DNA of 30,559 nt from a virus. Below are positions 1 to 8,687 of the stretch, one piece after another; within the stretch, counting starts at the first letter, position 1; each line of letters starts with the position of its first letter. Below the pieces are notes generated by a model. It saw only the letters and a list, made by a program, of their open reading frames with translations, had not been told where the DNA came from and made no database searches. Both the position numbers and the translations under genes were made by a program. The stretch is from IMG/VR virus record IMGVR_UViG_3300042863_001469, positions 1-30,559 of that record. One strand, 5' to 3'.

Positions 1-402
1 GGTTGCAACATGCCCTGTGATGTTTTAATTTCCGAGTTTGCAAAAAATACCGATGAATACTTTAATGAATATGACTTGTTGATCATACCCGGTGGTGTTG
101 ATAATACCGAGTACCTAAGGATGGTACCCGAGGTGCAGGAATTTGTGCGTCGTTGGAATCAGGCCGGCAAATGCTTGTCTATTATTTGTCACTCCCCGCA
201 AGTTATCATAAGTGCCAACATGGCACAGGGCAGAACAATGAGCGGATTTTATTGTATCAAACATGACATCATTAATGCCGGTGCCACCTATGTGGACCAA
301 CCTGTCGTAGTAGACGGTAACTTAATTTCCAGCCCACACTATGATCACATGGGACCGTGGATGGAAGAAACTTTAAAGGTATACGAAAAAATAAATGGAT
401 AA
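1..402 (+). CDS. DJ-1/PfpI-family protein, 5' end cut by window edge
   Basis: The frame is open from base 1 and the first ATG is only at base 10, so the start almost certainly lies upstream. What remains is the C-terminal two thirds of a DJ-1/PfpI (class I glutamine amidotransferase-like) domain. A YDLLIIPGG strand-turn is followed by the nucleophile elbow SIICHSPQ, whose Cys is about residue 63 of the visible part; family members typically read AICHGPQ. Then come GRTMSGF, a NAGATYVDQ segment and VVVDGNLISSP, all in the family order. Relatives are cysteine peptidase-like, glyoxalase/deglycase or chaperone proteins, and the exact reaction cannot be read here. It overlaps the next gene by 8 nt and so opens, or lies within, the sugar operon. 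A role in protecting or trimming reactive carbonyl intermediates of the pathway is only a guess. Confidence 0.8.
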   Translation, partial: GCNMPCDVLISEFAKNTDEYFNEYDLLIIPGGVDNTEYLRMVPEVQEFVRRWNQAGKCLSIICHSPQVIISANMAQGRTMSGFYCIKHDIINAGATYVDQPVVVDGNLISSPHYDHMGPWMEETLKVYEKING

Positions 403-1081
403 TCATCAAACTGTTATTGTACGTAAGCCCTGGGGCTACGAATATCTAGCATATAAAAATGATACGGTTGCATTATGGGTGCTGCACATTGCACATGGGG
501 AACGTACCAGCATGCATTGCCATCCCACAAAAACAACTGGATTGGTGGTGTTGGGTGGCGAAGCAGAAATAAATTTCATTGCAGATAATCGAAGGTTGAC
601 TGCCCCGGCCAAGCAAATGATACGTCGGGGATTATTTCATCAGACCCATGCAGTAAGTGAACAAGGTGTCGTCATGTTTGAATTTGAAACACCCATAGAC
701 AAAGACGATTTAGTACGATTGCAAGACAACTACGGAAGAGAAAATTCCGGTTACGAAGACATACAGCATGAACTTCCAAAGACAGAAGATTGTGTCTGGA
801 TCGACGACACCAAGTTCAATCAATATTTTATTGGCTCTAGCACGGTCACTGTGATGCCGGTCGTCAATCTATCCGACCTGGATGAATTACAAGATGATGA
901 CATCATTGCTTTTATACGGGGCGGACTGATAAAGGTTATTAACCGTAGAGAACATTTGGTCACAATGCCCGGTGATGTGGGTCATGCCAAGGTTGTCAAA
1001 CATGTAGCAAAACAAATGGATGCATTTGCAGAAAATTCTGCAATAATGGTAATCCAAAAACAATACTTTAACCAATGTTAA
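395..1081 (+). CDS. Cupin-domain protein (sugar isomerase/epimerase-like)
   Basis: A 228-residue protein with a KPWGYE box near residue 11, as in cupins of the mannose-6-phosphate isomerase type II/sugar-isomerase group. The cupin core GERTSMHCHP contains the metal-binding HxH pair, but the usual Glu of cupin motif 1 is not visible after it. Downstream, GLFHQTHAV resembles the second cupin motif that supplies the last His. The C-terminal half (roughly residues 135-228) has a strand-rich MPGDVGHAK stretch and may be a degenerate second cupin. The gene overlaps the DJ-1 gene by 8 nt and is one base from the TPP-enzyme gene, so it is part of the same operon. A role in isomerising or binding a sugar phosphate fits the context, but the substrate is unknown. 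Confidence 0.75.
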   Translation: MDNHQTVIVRKPWGYEYLAYKNDTVALWVLHIAHGERTSMHCHPTKTTGLVVLGGEAEINFIADNRRLTAPAKQMIRRGLFHQTHAVSEQGVVMFEFETPIDKDDLVRLQDNYGRENSGYEDIQHELPKTEDCVWIDDTKFNQYFIGSSTVTVMPVVNLSDLDELQDDDIIAFIRGGLIKVINRREHLVTMPGDVGHAKVVKHVAKQMDAFAENSAIMVIQKQYFNQC

Positions 1082-1082
1082 T

Positions 1083-2876
1083 ATGAAAATATCCGACTAC
1101 GTAGCTGAATTTTTAAAATCAAAGAATGTTGATTGCGTGTTTGCAATCACAGGATCCGGAAGCATCAGGCTTATTGAAAGTGTGGATCAGGCAGGTATAC
1201 AATATGTGTGCCCACACCATGAACAGGCCGGAATCATGTCTGCACTTACCCGTATGCGAGCCTCGGGCAATCCTGCTGTCATGATGGTGACTGGTGGGCC
1301 TGGTGCCAGTAATACACTAATTGCCGTTGCTGATGCACACCTGGACAGTTTGCCACTGTTGATGATTGCTGGACAAGAAAATTCCGAGTACGTGTTCCCA
1401 GCAAACCGAATGCGTGGCAAGGGAGTGCAAGGACTGGACATGGTGGACATTACCAAGACAGTTACTAAATTTGGCCGCACATTACAGAATCCAATAGATA
1501 TACGTCGCTTGTTAGAAGAAGCATACTACTGGGCCTATGAAGGTCGCCCGGGTCCGGTCTGGATTGAAATTCCACAGAATCTACAACATGCACAAGTAGA
1601 TCCTGACACACTGGTAGGATTTACTCCAGTGCTAGAACCAAAAGCAGACATGGCACAGGCTGCAGCCAAGACGCTGGAATTAATTCGCAATGCAGAACGA
1701 CCACTATTGTGGGTGGGCCACGGGGTCAGATTGAGTGGCGCACAAAAGAAAATGCGTGAACTACTGGATCGGCTGGGAGTACCAGCCCTGGTAACCTGGC
1801 AGGCTGCTGATCTTGTTCCTGATGATCATCCGTTGTTTGTGGGCCGTGCTGGTACATACGGACAACGATTTGGTAATTTAGCATTACAAAACTGCGACCT
1901 CTTGATTACATTGGGTACCAGAATTGCATTACCACAACGAGGCTTTAATGATGCCAACTTTAGTCGTGCAAGCAAAAAAGTCATTGTGGAAATCGACCCT
2001 GTGGAACTTGAAAAGTTCAAATTTAATATAGACGTACCTGTGTTGGGCGACGTGGCAGACTTTATTGACAGTATGTTAACTGAATCGGAGTCAACCAAAG
2101 TGGATAACCGATTTGACTGGTGGAAAGACAAAATTAAATCCTGGCAATACAAATATCCCATGGCCACACCTCCGGCAAATGAAAATGCTCAGGGTATCAA
2201 CAGCTACTGGTTCATTGAACAGTTAAGCAAACAACTGGATCAGGATCATCTGATTGTTACAGACATGGGAACCAGTCTTACCTGTACACATGCCGGCATT
2301 AAACTTAAAGATGGACAACGCATGATGACGTCGACTGGTCTGGGAGAAATGGGATTCGGTTTACCAGGAGCCATTGGTGCTGCATTGGGCGCGAAAGATA
2401 AAAAAGTTGTTCTCATTGCCGGAGAAGGTGGCTTGATGATGAATCTACAGGAATTCCAGACACTGAAACATCTGGGCCTTGACATTAAAATATTTTTAAT
2501 CAACAATAACGGTTACCTGACTATCAAACATACACACAATGCTATCTATAAAAGCAATGGCAATGCCAGTGCATGTGGTACCAACTCGGGTGTGACTTTT
2601 CCAGACTTTAAACCCTTGGTTGAAGCTTTTGGCTTCCCATTCGTTAGAAAAGATACAGCAAAAGATCTAGGAGACTGGATTCGTGGTATTTTAGATACCG
2701 AGGGATCAGTAGTGGCCGAGATCGCCATGCTGGAGTTCCAGGAACTAATACCCAAGAGTGCTGTAAAAACTAGACCAGATGGCTCGATGTATTCCAGCCC
2801 ACTGGAAGATTTATATCCATTCCTGTCACCGGAAGAATTGGCGGCAGAGATGATTGTACCATTAATTAAGGAATAA
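1083..2876 (+). CDS. TPP-dependent acetolactate-synthase-like enzyme
   Basis: A 597-residue thiamine-pyrophosphate enzyme of the acetolactate synthase/pyruvate oxidase superfamily, close to the usual length. The N-terminal Pyr domain (about 1-170) has the catalytic Glu in CPHHEQAG (Glu47) and the TGGPGASN loop. The central domain (about 190-335) ends in VLGDV. The C-terminal PP domain carries the diphosphate/metal motif GEGG (447-450), with NNNG about 25 residues later. Relatives in polysaccharide clusters include two-carbon transferases such as YerE, which add an acetyl branch to a keto-sugar. Housekeeping acetolactate synthase would need a small regulatory subunit, and none is present. The surrounding sugar genes favour a sugar-branching or 2-keto-acid role, which is inference. 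A HpcH/HpaI aldolase gene follows after one base. Confidence 0.88.
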   Translation: MKISDYVAEFLKSKNVDCVFAITGSGSIRLIESVDQAGIQYVCPHHEQAGIMSALTRMRASGNPAVMMVTGGPGASNTLIAVADAHLDSLPLLMIAGQENSEYVFPANRMRGKGVQGLDMVDITKTVTKFGRTLQNPIDIRRLLEEAYYWAYEGRPGPVWIEIPQNLQHAQVDPDTLVGFTPVLEPKADMAQAAAKTLELIRNAERPLLWVGHGVRLSGAQKKMRELLDRLGVPALVTWQAADLVPDDHPLFVGRAGTYGQRFGNLALQNCDLLITLGTRIALPQRGFNDANFSRASKKVIVEIDPVELEKFKFNIDVPVLGDVADFIDSMLTESESTKVDNRFDWWKDKIKSWQYKYPMATPPANENAQGINSYWFIEQLSKQLDQDHLIVTDMGTSLTCTHAGIKLKDGQRMMTSTGLGEMGFGLPGAIGAALGAKDKKVVLIAGEGGLMMNLQEFQTLKHLGLDIKIFLINNNGYLTIKHTHNAIYKSNGNASACGTNSGVTFPDFKPLVEAFGFPFVRKDTAKDLGDWIRGILDTEGSVVAEIAMLEFQELIPKSAVKTRPDGSMYSSPLEDLYPFLSPEELAAEMIVPLIKE

Positions 2877-2877
2877 A

Positions 2878-3624
2878 ATGAAAAATTGTGAGCTGGGTGT
2901 GTTTGTTAAATGCCCCCATCCTGAAATGATTGAAGCCATTGGCATATCGGGATTGAACTTTGCTGTAGTGGACATGGAACACACACCACTGGGGCCTAAA
3001 GAATTATATCCCCTTGTACTTGCCGCTGAACGTAGGAACCTATCCCTTATAGTCCGTATCCCGTTTAAACAGGATGCATACTTTAAATGGTGCAGAGACT
3101 TAAATGTATCACGTATACAAGTACCGCACATTGAAACTGTTGCTGATGTAGAGTATGCTGTTCGACACAGTTACTTTAATCCAGTGGGTGAACGTGGATT
3201 GTGCCGATTTGTTCGTGCAGCAGATTTTGGTAACATAGAAAAAACAGAATATATCCAAAATGCAAATCAGTCAAATAGACTGATACTACAAATAGAAGGA
3301 CAATGTGGGCTAGACAACATTGATGCTATCATTGATGCTGTGCCACCGGGAGTCTCTTTGTTTATTGGCCCATATGACCTATCGCAGTCCATGGGCAGAC
3401 CCGGAGATATATGGCACGAGGATGTGGTTAATGCCATGCAGAGTATTGTAACAAAATGTGAACAGCGAGGTATAAGTGTAGGTACATTTACTGACACCCA
3501 CGAAGGTATTGAATTTTGGTCCAAACGTGGACTACAGTTTGTGCAATATGCGTCGGACCTAGATTTATTCATCCATGCAGCAAAAGATTTACGATATACC
3601 ACCATTATGAAAGATTTACTGTGA
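2878..3624 (+). CDS. HpcH/HpaI-family aldolase
   Basis: A 248-residue class II (metal-dependent) aldolase of the HpcH/HpaI family, near normal length. The family signature is visible: VVDMEH with the catalytic His (His35), LIVRIP with the substrate-binding Arg (Arg60), LQIEGQ with metal ligand Glu140, and FIGPYDLSQSMG with metal ligand Asp167. Relatives reversibly cleave or join pyruvate, or a similar enolate, with an aldehyde; 2-keto-3-deoxy-rhamnonate aldolase is one example. Directly after a TPP carboligase gene, it suggests carbon-carbon bond chemistry on a sugar precursor. The stop overlaps the GTG start of the next gene (GTGA), so the two are probably translationally coupled. Confidence 0.88.
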   Translation: MKNCELGVFVKCPHPEMIEAIGISGLNFAVVDMEHTPLGPKELYPLVLAAERRNLSLIVRIPFKQDAYFKWCRDLNVSRIQVPHIETVADVEYAVRHSYFNPVGERGLCRFVRAADFGNIEKTEYIQNANQSNRLILQIEGQCGLDNIDAIIDAVPPGVSLFIGPYDLSQSMGRPGDIWHEDVVNAMQSIVTKCEQRGISVGTFTDTHEGIEFWSKRGLQFVQYASDLDLFIHAAKDLRYTTIMKDLL

Positions 3625-4319
3625 GCATAGACACATTTGTAGAAGAAATTTTCCAGCACATTACTATCAAAGAAACTGAATACGGTGACTGTTATTATTG
3701 GCCCCGAAACGATCAGTATTGTTGGCAAGGTCTTAACTCAACAACAATAACTCCGGATAGGATTGCACAGTATGTGGACAAACGTTCTTGTGTTATACAG
3801 GCCGGTGGCAATGCTGGATTTTATATTAAAAAATATGCCGAGATGTTTGATCGAGTGTATACGTTTGAGCCTGATCCGTTAAACTTTTTTTGCTTGAATG
3901 CCAACACTGTAAATCACCCCAATGTAATAAAATTTCAAGCTTGCGTGGGCAATGAACGAAAAATTGCCAACATAGAAATGCATAACCAGGATTTTGGCGG
4001 AATCCATGTGTTTGAAGGCGTAACAGAAGTAAGTAAATTTAACATGACACACAAAATTGGTGTGCCCGTTATGCTAATTGATGATTTATCCGTTGAATCC
4101 TGTGATCTGCTACAACTTGACACCGAGGGCTATGAATATTACGCACTATTGGGTGCAGAAAAAACCATTGATCAATTTCGTCCGATAATATGTATAGAGC
4201 ATGTTTGGTCTGAATCAAGGTACGGAATTAAATTGGCAACTATAGAAGAATTTTTATCAAAATGGAACTACAAACTAATTGATTCGTTTGAAGCAGATCG
4301 TGTATACAAAGCACAATGA
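3621..4319 (+). CDS. FkbM-family methyltransferase, GTG start
   Basis: A SAM-dependent methyltransferase of the FkbM type, 232 residues from the GTG at 3621. The frame is open back to 3516, but that stretch lies inside the aldolase gene and is not homologous to anything sensible. The GTG sits in a GTGA overlap with the aldolase stop, which is the coupling style of this operon. The SAM-binding motif I appears as VIQAGGNAGFY and motif II as VYTFEPDP. The family hallmark LLQLDTEGYEY (usual form KiDvEGyE) comes later. FkbM proteins O-methylate hydroxyls of sugars, polyketides or glycans, so this enzyme may cap a sugar in the pathway. It ends with an ATGA overlap onto the next SDR gene. Confidence 0.85.
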   Translation: MSIDTFVEEIFQHITIKETEYGDCYYWPRNDQYCWQGLNSTTITPDRIAQYVDKRSCVIQAGGNAGFYIKKYAEMFDRVYTFEPDPLNFFCLNANTVNHPNVIKFQACVGNERKIANIEMHNQDFGGIHVFEGVTEVSKFNMTHKIGVPVMLIDDLSVESCDLLQLDTEGYEYYALLGAEKTIDQFRPIICIEHVWSESRYGIKLATIEEFLSKWNYKLIDSFEADRVYKAQ

Positions 4320-5269
4320 AAAAAATATTAATAACCGGAGCTACTGGATTTCTAGGACACTTTTTAGTTAGAGAATTTGTATCGGACCACAAAGTTGTTT
4401 GCCTTGTGCGTCCAGGAACTAAAAACTTATCAAGACTCGAAGATGTTCAGGATCAGGTGGAATTTATTGAACATGATGTACGTACCAACTACGATAGTTT
4501 ATTGAATAAACTAAATGACGTAGAAGTGATATTACACCTCGCTGGAAACCCCAGTGCAGAAGCTTCCATCAATGACCCCACGGCCGTGGTAATAGACAAT
4601 GTGGTGGGAACTGCACATTTACTAGAGCTAGCAAGAAAATTACCATTAAAAAGATTTTTCTTTTATAGTGCTGGTGAAATCTTTGGTCCGATCCCCCCGG
4701 GCACAGACTCAAATGAAAATGATAGATACAATAGTGTTAGTCCTTATGCAGCCAGTAAAGCCGGTGGGCAAGAACTATGTGTCTCCTATACCAATACATT
4801 TAATGTTCCGGTGAGTATTATTCATATCACAAATACTTTTGGCCAACGAAGCCAGGGAAAACGCTTTCCGGTGATCACAATTAAAAAGTTGCTCAACGAT
4901 GAAGCATTAGACGTACATATAGGGCCTGATGGATCCATTGGTGGCCGCAGATGGTTACACGCTGCCAATGTGGCATTGCATACCAGATTTATCTTGGATA
5001 ATCAAAAAACTCTTTGTGAAAAATGGAACAGTGCCGGTAATAAGTTTATTAACAATCTTGAATTTGCAGAAATGATTGCTGGTGTATTGGGCAAAAAATT
5101 AAAGCATAATTTTATACCAGTAGACAGACCCGGCCATGACTCATATTTTTCATTATCGCCTGATAAAATTTATAATGCCGGTTGGGTTGAACATATCAGC
5201 ATGGAACAACGTTTACAAGAAACAGTTGATTGGTATAAACAAAACATTACCTGGTTAACTAGAGAATGA
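4316..5269 (+). CDS. NAD(P)-dependent sugar epimerase/dehydratase (extended SDR)
   Basis: A 317-residue extended short-chain dehydrogenase. The Rossmann motif GATGFLG is at residues 8-14. The catalytic pair YxxxK is intact in SPYAASK (Tyr144, Lys148). The preceding FYSAGEIFG occupies the site where dehydratases have TDE, so a 4-epimerase or keto-reductase role is more likely than 4,6-dehydratase, though this is not decisive. Downstream NTFGQR and RRWLHAANVA match the substrate-domain motifs of nucleotide-sugar enzymes. It overlaps both neighbours by 4 nt. It probably acts on the same nucleotide sugar as the RmlB-like enzyme at the end of the operon. Confidence 0.87.
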   Translation: MKKILITGATGFLGHFLVREFVSDHKVVCLVRPGTKNLSRLEDVQDQVEFIEHDVRTNYDSLLNKLNDVEVILHLAGNPSAEASINDPTAVVIDNVVGTAHLLELARKLPLKRFFFYSAGEIFGPIPPGTDSNENDRYNSVSPYAASKAGGQELCVSYTNTFNVPVSIIHITNTFGQRSQGKRFPVITIKKLLNDEALDVHIGPDGSIGGRRWLHAANVALHTRFILDNQKTLCEKWNSAGNKFINNLEFAEMIAGVLGKKLKHNFIPVDRPGHDSYFSLSPDKIYNAGWVEHISMEQRLQETVDWYKQNITWLTRE

Positions 5270-6072
5270 AAATAGCAATACTAGGCGCCAATGGATTTAT
5301 TGGTAAATCATTGATTCCGTTCTTGCAATACGAACACACACCAATACCGGTCACCCGAGATGTACTTGACCTAACTGACTTTGTGTCTGTACAAAAATTC
5401 TTGACCCAGGAACAATTTGATACTGTTGTAAATTGTGCTACGTCCTACCAGCTGGATCAGACATTATTGACAGATACCAGAAACAACCTAGGTATCTTTT
5501 CAAATTTTTATCATAACAGTAATCTTTTTGGTAAATTCATTAACCTGGGTAGTGGTGCAGAATATGATGTCGTCACCAACATTGACCATGCGAAAGAAGG
5601 ATCTATTTTTAATTGCTCACCAGCAGACAGTTATGGATTTGGGCATAATATAAAAAGTAGACTGTGTAGTAGCAAGGAAAACTTCTATACTTTGCGAATA
5701 TTCGGATGCTTTGGTGCCAACGAGACTGCACGAAGACTGATACCAAGATTTTTAGATACACAGCAAACATTTTATCTAGAAAACGATAGATACTTTGATT
5801 TTATATCTGTACAGGATCTATGCATTGTAATAAAAAGTTTTATTGAAAACACACACATGATCAAAGACGTCAATTGTGTGTACAATGATAAACAAACACT
5901 AAGTGCATTCTTAAATAAATTTAAAGAACTACACCAAATAAATACCAACGTTGTAGTAAAATCAACAAACAACAACAATTACACCGGCGATGGTCAATTA
6001 TTGGACTCGCTAAACATTCAATTATCCGGATTAAAAACTGGATTGGAAAATTACTTTATGGATTTCAAATAA
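5266..6072 (+). CDS. Divergent SDR-type nucleotide-sugar reductase/epimerase
   Basis: A 268-residue protein with the Rossmann motif GANGFIG (7-13) and a DLTDFVSVQ stretch as in RmlD/GDP-fucose-synthase-like SDRs. LGSGAEYD stands at the catalytic Ser region. The usual YGLSK-type active site is altered to DSYGFGHNIKS. Tyr123 is kept, but the residue four positions on, normally Lys, is His127, with a Lys at 130. The later LRIFGCFG segment also fits the family. Activity may therefore be unusual or lost. It overlaps the upstream SDR by 4 nt and shares one base with the downstream methyltransferase. Possible roles are nucleotide-sugar 3,5/4-reductase or a non-catalytic partner. Confidence 0.78.
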   Translation: MKIAILGANGFIGKSLIPFLQYEHTPIPVTRDVLDLTDFVSVQKFLTQEQFDTVVNCATSYQLDQTLLTDTRNNLGIFSNFYHNSNLFGKFINLGSGAEYDVVTNIDHAKEGSIFNCSPADSYGFGHNIKSRLCSSKENFYTLRIFGCFGANETARRLIPRFLDTQQTFYLENDRYFDFISVQDLCIVIKSFIENTHMIKDVNCVYNDKQTLSAFLNKFKELHQINTNVVVKSTNNNNYTGDGQLLDSLNIQLSGLKTGLENYFMDFK

Positions 6073-6860
6073 TGTACGTAGAACAAAAATGTGTGGCATG
6101 TCATTCTACAAATATAACAACAGCTCCTGCAAAACTAGCCAGATTTGTTGCCTGGAAAGCTCTTGACGTTCCAGTTGATGCAGATATCGAAGTGCAAGGT
6201 ATGCAATGCCTGGATTGTTCGTTTGTGGGATCAGTGGATCGATTCTTGCCCCAAGAAGAACATAACTTATACAATGATTATCGCGGTGCTGAGTACACTC
6301 GGATCAGGACTATTTGTGAACCTGAATATCCCAAGATTACAGAATTTATCGAACATGATTACTGCGATAACAGAAAGATTGGTATTAGTGCATTAATTAA
6401 AAAACATGTAGACGTTACCAAAATAATAAACATGCTGGACTACGGCGGTGATACTGGATCAATGATTCCAGATACGCTAGTGGATAGCAACAAGTATGTG
6501 TATGACATCAGTGAAGTTCCGACTCTACCGGGTGTAAAAAAATACAATCAGTATAAGTCAGATCAGCCGTTTAATTTTATAATGTGCTGTCATGTACTGG
6601 AACATAAACCCGATCCTGATGATTTGCTAGAGGACATCAAACGATTCGGTAATGCCAATACTTGGTTTTATTTTGAAGTTCCAAATAATCCCAATCCGTT
6701 TATTGGTACCTTCCATGAACACATCAACTTTTTTAATTTAACGTCATTGACTGCGTTACTTGAAAGAAATGGATTTAGAATCGAAGATCATTTCGAGTAT
6801 GGATTTAGTTCTGCTATTCCCTGTCATAAAAATAACCTATGTGTACTGGCTAAACTATGA
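6072..6860 (+). CDS. Zinc-ribbon SAM methyltransferase (NDP-sugar C-methyltransferase-like)
   Basis: A 262-residue class I methyltransferase with an N-terminal zinc-ribbon-like domain, formed by CVAC (residues 8-11) and CLDC about 40 residues later. The catalytic core follows, with motif I LDYGGDTGSM, a CCHVLEHKPDP motif typical of Methyltransf_11/23 folds, and WFYFEVPN. A paired-Cys N-terminal domain ahead of such a core is the layout of NDP-hexose C-3-methyltransferases of the TylCIII/TcaB9 kind, which methylate 4-keto-6-deoxysugars. This protein is shorter than those (about 400 residues), so the assignment to that reaction is tentative. Its start shares a base with the upstream stop, and it overlaps the glycosyltransferase gene by 4 nt. 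Confidence 0.8.
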   Translation: MYVEQKCVACHSTNITTAPAKLARFVAWKALDVPVDADIEVQGMQCLDCSFVGSVDRFLPQEEHNLYNDYRGAEYTRIRTICEPEYPKITEFIEHDYCDNRKIGISALIKKHVDVTKIINMLDYGGDTGSMIPDTLVDSNKYVYDISEVPTLPGVKKYNQYKSDQPFNFIMCCHVLEHKPDPDDLLEDIKRFGNANTWFYFEVPNNPNPFIGTFHEHINFFNLTSLTALLERNGFRIEDHFEYGFSSAIPCHKNNLCVLAKL

Positions 6861-7732
6861 CCGTGTTTGATTGCTGTATGTTCCTAAATGAGAACGATCT
6901 CTATGAGATACGGTTAAATCAGCACTGGGATTTTGTAGACAAGTTTCTGGTAGTCGAAGCAGGAGAAACACATACCGGTATCAAAAAGTCCTATAACTTT
7001 GACCATGAGCGGTTTGCTCCTTATGCATCCAAGATAGAGTATAGAAAGTTTGACAGTTTTGATGAAGCCATGGCACAGTATCCTGAACTATTAGATGCCA
7101 GTGCCCAAGCCGAGCGTGGTCCTCTACATGATAACATGTCCTGGACCAGGAATGACTTCCAGACCAACTACTATTATATGTTGATGCAGGAACTTGGAGC
7201 ACAAGACGATGATATTGTGTATTACTCTTGTGCTGATGAAATTATTAAAAAATCTGCATTTGATCAATGCGTACAAATATTAAAAGATACACCAAAATCT
7301 GATGAACTAAGACCAATTTTTATGTTCCATTATTGGTTGTATGCGTACAAGATTAACCTACTACACAAACACTGGTCTGTTGATCGATCGGGCGGATTAA
7401 CCGAATTCGGTAACTTTAAGCAAATGTTACCCGCAACTATTAGAAATCATTATGTATGCAGTCACAACGTTGCTGATGCAGGCTGGCATTTTACATTCTT
7501 GGATAACACTGATGGTGAGATGGTGTTACAAAAACAACGAAGCTGGGCACATAGTAAAGACACTATACCAGGCCAGAAGGTAAAGTTTGAGCATACCACG
7601 AAACAGGAAGCAGTGGCCAGATTGTTTGCTGATTACAAATTACAACTAGTGGACATATTGCCTGACACTCATCCTCAGTATATAATAGACAACATGGAAA
7701 AATTTCAAAATATAATTTATAAAGCACAATAA
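6857..7732 (+). CDS. Family 17 glycosyltransferase
   Basis: A 291-residue protein matching the Glyco_transf_17 (GT17) pattern. It opens with FDCCMFLNENDLYEIRL, a QHWDFVDKFLVVEAGETHTG segment and a WTRNDFQTNY stretch. An acidic site follows in GAQDDDIVYYSCADEI. GT17 includes eukaryotic beta-1,4-mannosyl-glycoprotein GlcNAc-transferase and many bacterial and phage LPS-cluster enzymes. There is no signal peptide or membrane helix, so it should act in the cytoplasm with a nucleotide-sugar donor. It is the only recognisable glycosyltransferase in the operon and so the likely step that attaches the finished sugar to an acceptor. The acceptor cannot be deduced. Confidence 0.85.
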   Translation: MTVFDCCMFLNENDLYEIRLNQHWDFVDKFLVVEAGETHTGIKKSYNFDHERFAPYASKIEYRKFDSFDEAMAQYPELLDASAQAERGPLHDNMSWTRNDFQTNYYYMLMQELGAQDDDIVYYSCADEIIKKSAFDQCVQILKDTPKSDELRPIFMFHYWLYAYKINLLHKHWSVDRSGGLTEFGNFKQMLPATIRNHYVCSHNVADAGWHFTFLDNTDGEMVLQKQRSWAHSKDTIPGQKVKFEHTTKQEAVARLFADYKLQLVDILPDTHPQYIIDNMEKFQNIIYKAQ

Positions 7733-7733
7733 T

Positions 7734-8687
7734 ATGACAACAAAAATAGTTTACGTTACCGGATGTTTGGGATTTATTGGTTATAGTGTAACCCGCCAAT
7801 GTTTAGATGCAGGATACCATGTGATAGGTGTTGATAAAAAAACCTATGCAGCAAATGTGCATTTTTTACCTGAACTACTGAAGTTTCAGAATCAGTTTAA
7901 ATTTATTGAATCTGACATCAATGACCTTGAAATGCTATATGACTGTGATTATATCATCAATACAGCAGCAGAAACGCACGTTGATAATAGTATAGCAAGT
8001 TCGGATGTATTCCTGCGTAGTAATATCAATGGAGTACATCATTTACTAAAGTTAATTAAAGAAACCAGTAGATACAAGAAGCCGGTGCTGTTACATTTTA
8101 GCACTGATGAGGTCTACGGCGATATCGTTGAAGGTGCACATGCTGAAACAGATTTACTAAAGCCCAGTAATCCCTATAGTGCAACAAAAGCAGCAGCAGA
8201 CATGTTGATACTTGCCTGGGCACGTACATTTAATGTACCCTATGTGATAGTAAGACCCACAAACAATTACGGTATTGGACAATACACTGAAAAGTTTATC
8301 CCCAATGCTATCAAGAGTCTTAAACTGGGAAGGAAAATTCCCTTACATAATTTAGGAACACCAAGACGAACCTGGTTGCATGTGGAAGATACTGCTCGTG
8401 CTGTAATTACTATTGTGGAGTCCGGTGTACAGAACGAAATCTACAACATATCCGGAAACTATGAAGAACAAAATGTTATCATTGCAATGAAAGTTTGTGA
8501 TTTATTTGGCCATGGCAAGATTGATTACATGAACCAACTGGACCTTACCATCACTAGACCCGGCCAAGATGTACGCTACAGTATCAATGATGATAAATTA
8601 CGAAGCCTAGGGTGGAAACCCCAGGCTGTTTTTGATACTGAACTAGCTAAAATAGTAGAATACTATCGAACTAATTTTGTGTGGTAA
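7734..8687 (+). CDS. rmlB: dTDP-glucose 4,6-dehydratase-like enzyme (RmlB)
   Basis: A 317-residue extended SDR carrying a nearly full set of RmlB signatures. These are TGCLGFIG (residues 9-16), VDKKTYAAN, AAETHVDNSI, the catalytic TDE in HFSTDEVYGD (124-126), YSATK (Tyr148, Lys152), NNYGIGQYTEKFIP, PRRTWLHVEDTARA and a RPGQD box near the C-terminus. RmlB dehydrates dTDP-glucose to the 4-keto-6-deoxy intermediate used for many deoxysugars, so this is the natural entry step of the pathway even though it is last in the operon. It is somewhat shorter than typical RmlB (about 350). No thymidylyltransferase (RmlA) gene is present in the window, so dTDP-glucose would come from the host or another region. 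Its 3' end overlaps the opposing gene by 17 nt. Confidence 0.85.
   Translation: MTTKIVYVTGCLGFIGYSVTRQCLDAGYHVIGVDKKTYAANVHFLPELLKFQNQFKFIESDINDLEMLYDCDYIINTAAETHVDNSIASSDVFLRSNINGVHHLLKLIKETSRYKKPVLLHFSTDEVYGDIVEGAHAETDLLKPSNPYSATKAAADMLILAWARTFNVPYVIVRPTNNYGIGQYTEKFIPNAIKSLKLGRKIPLHNLGTPRRTWLHVEDTARAVITIVESGVQNEIYNISGNYEEQNVIIAMKVCDLFGHGKIDYMNQLDLTITRPGQDVRYSINDDKLRSLGWKPQAVFDTELAKIVEYYRTNFVW

Noticed and set aside
1083-2876. Housekeeping acetolactate synthase for branched-chain amino acids
   Set aside because: No ilvN/ilvH-like regulatory subunit or ilv genes are present; the context is sugar biosynthesis.
3516-3620. Upstream extension of the FkbM methyltransferase frame from ATG 3516
   Set aside because: It lies fully inside the aldolase gene, has no methyltransferase-like sequence, and GTG 3621 forms the expected GTGA coupling.
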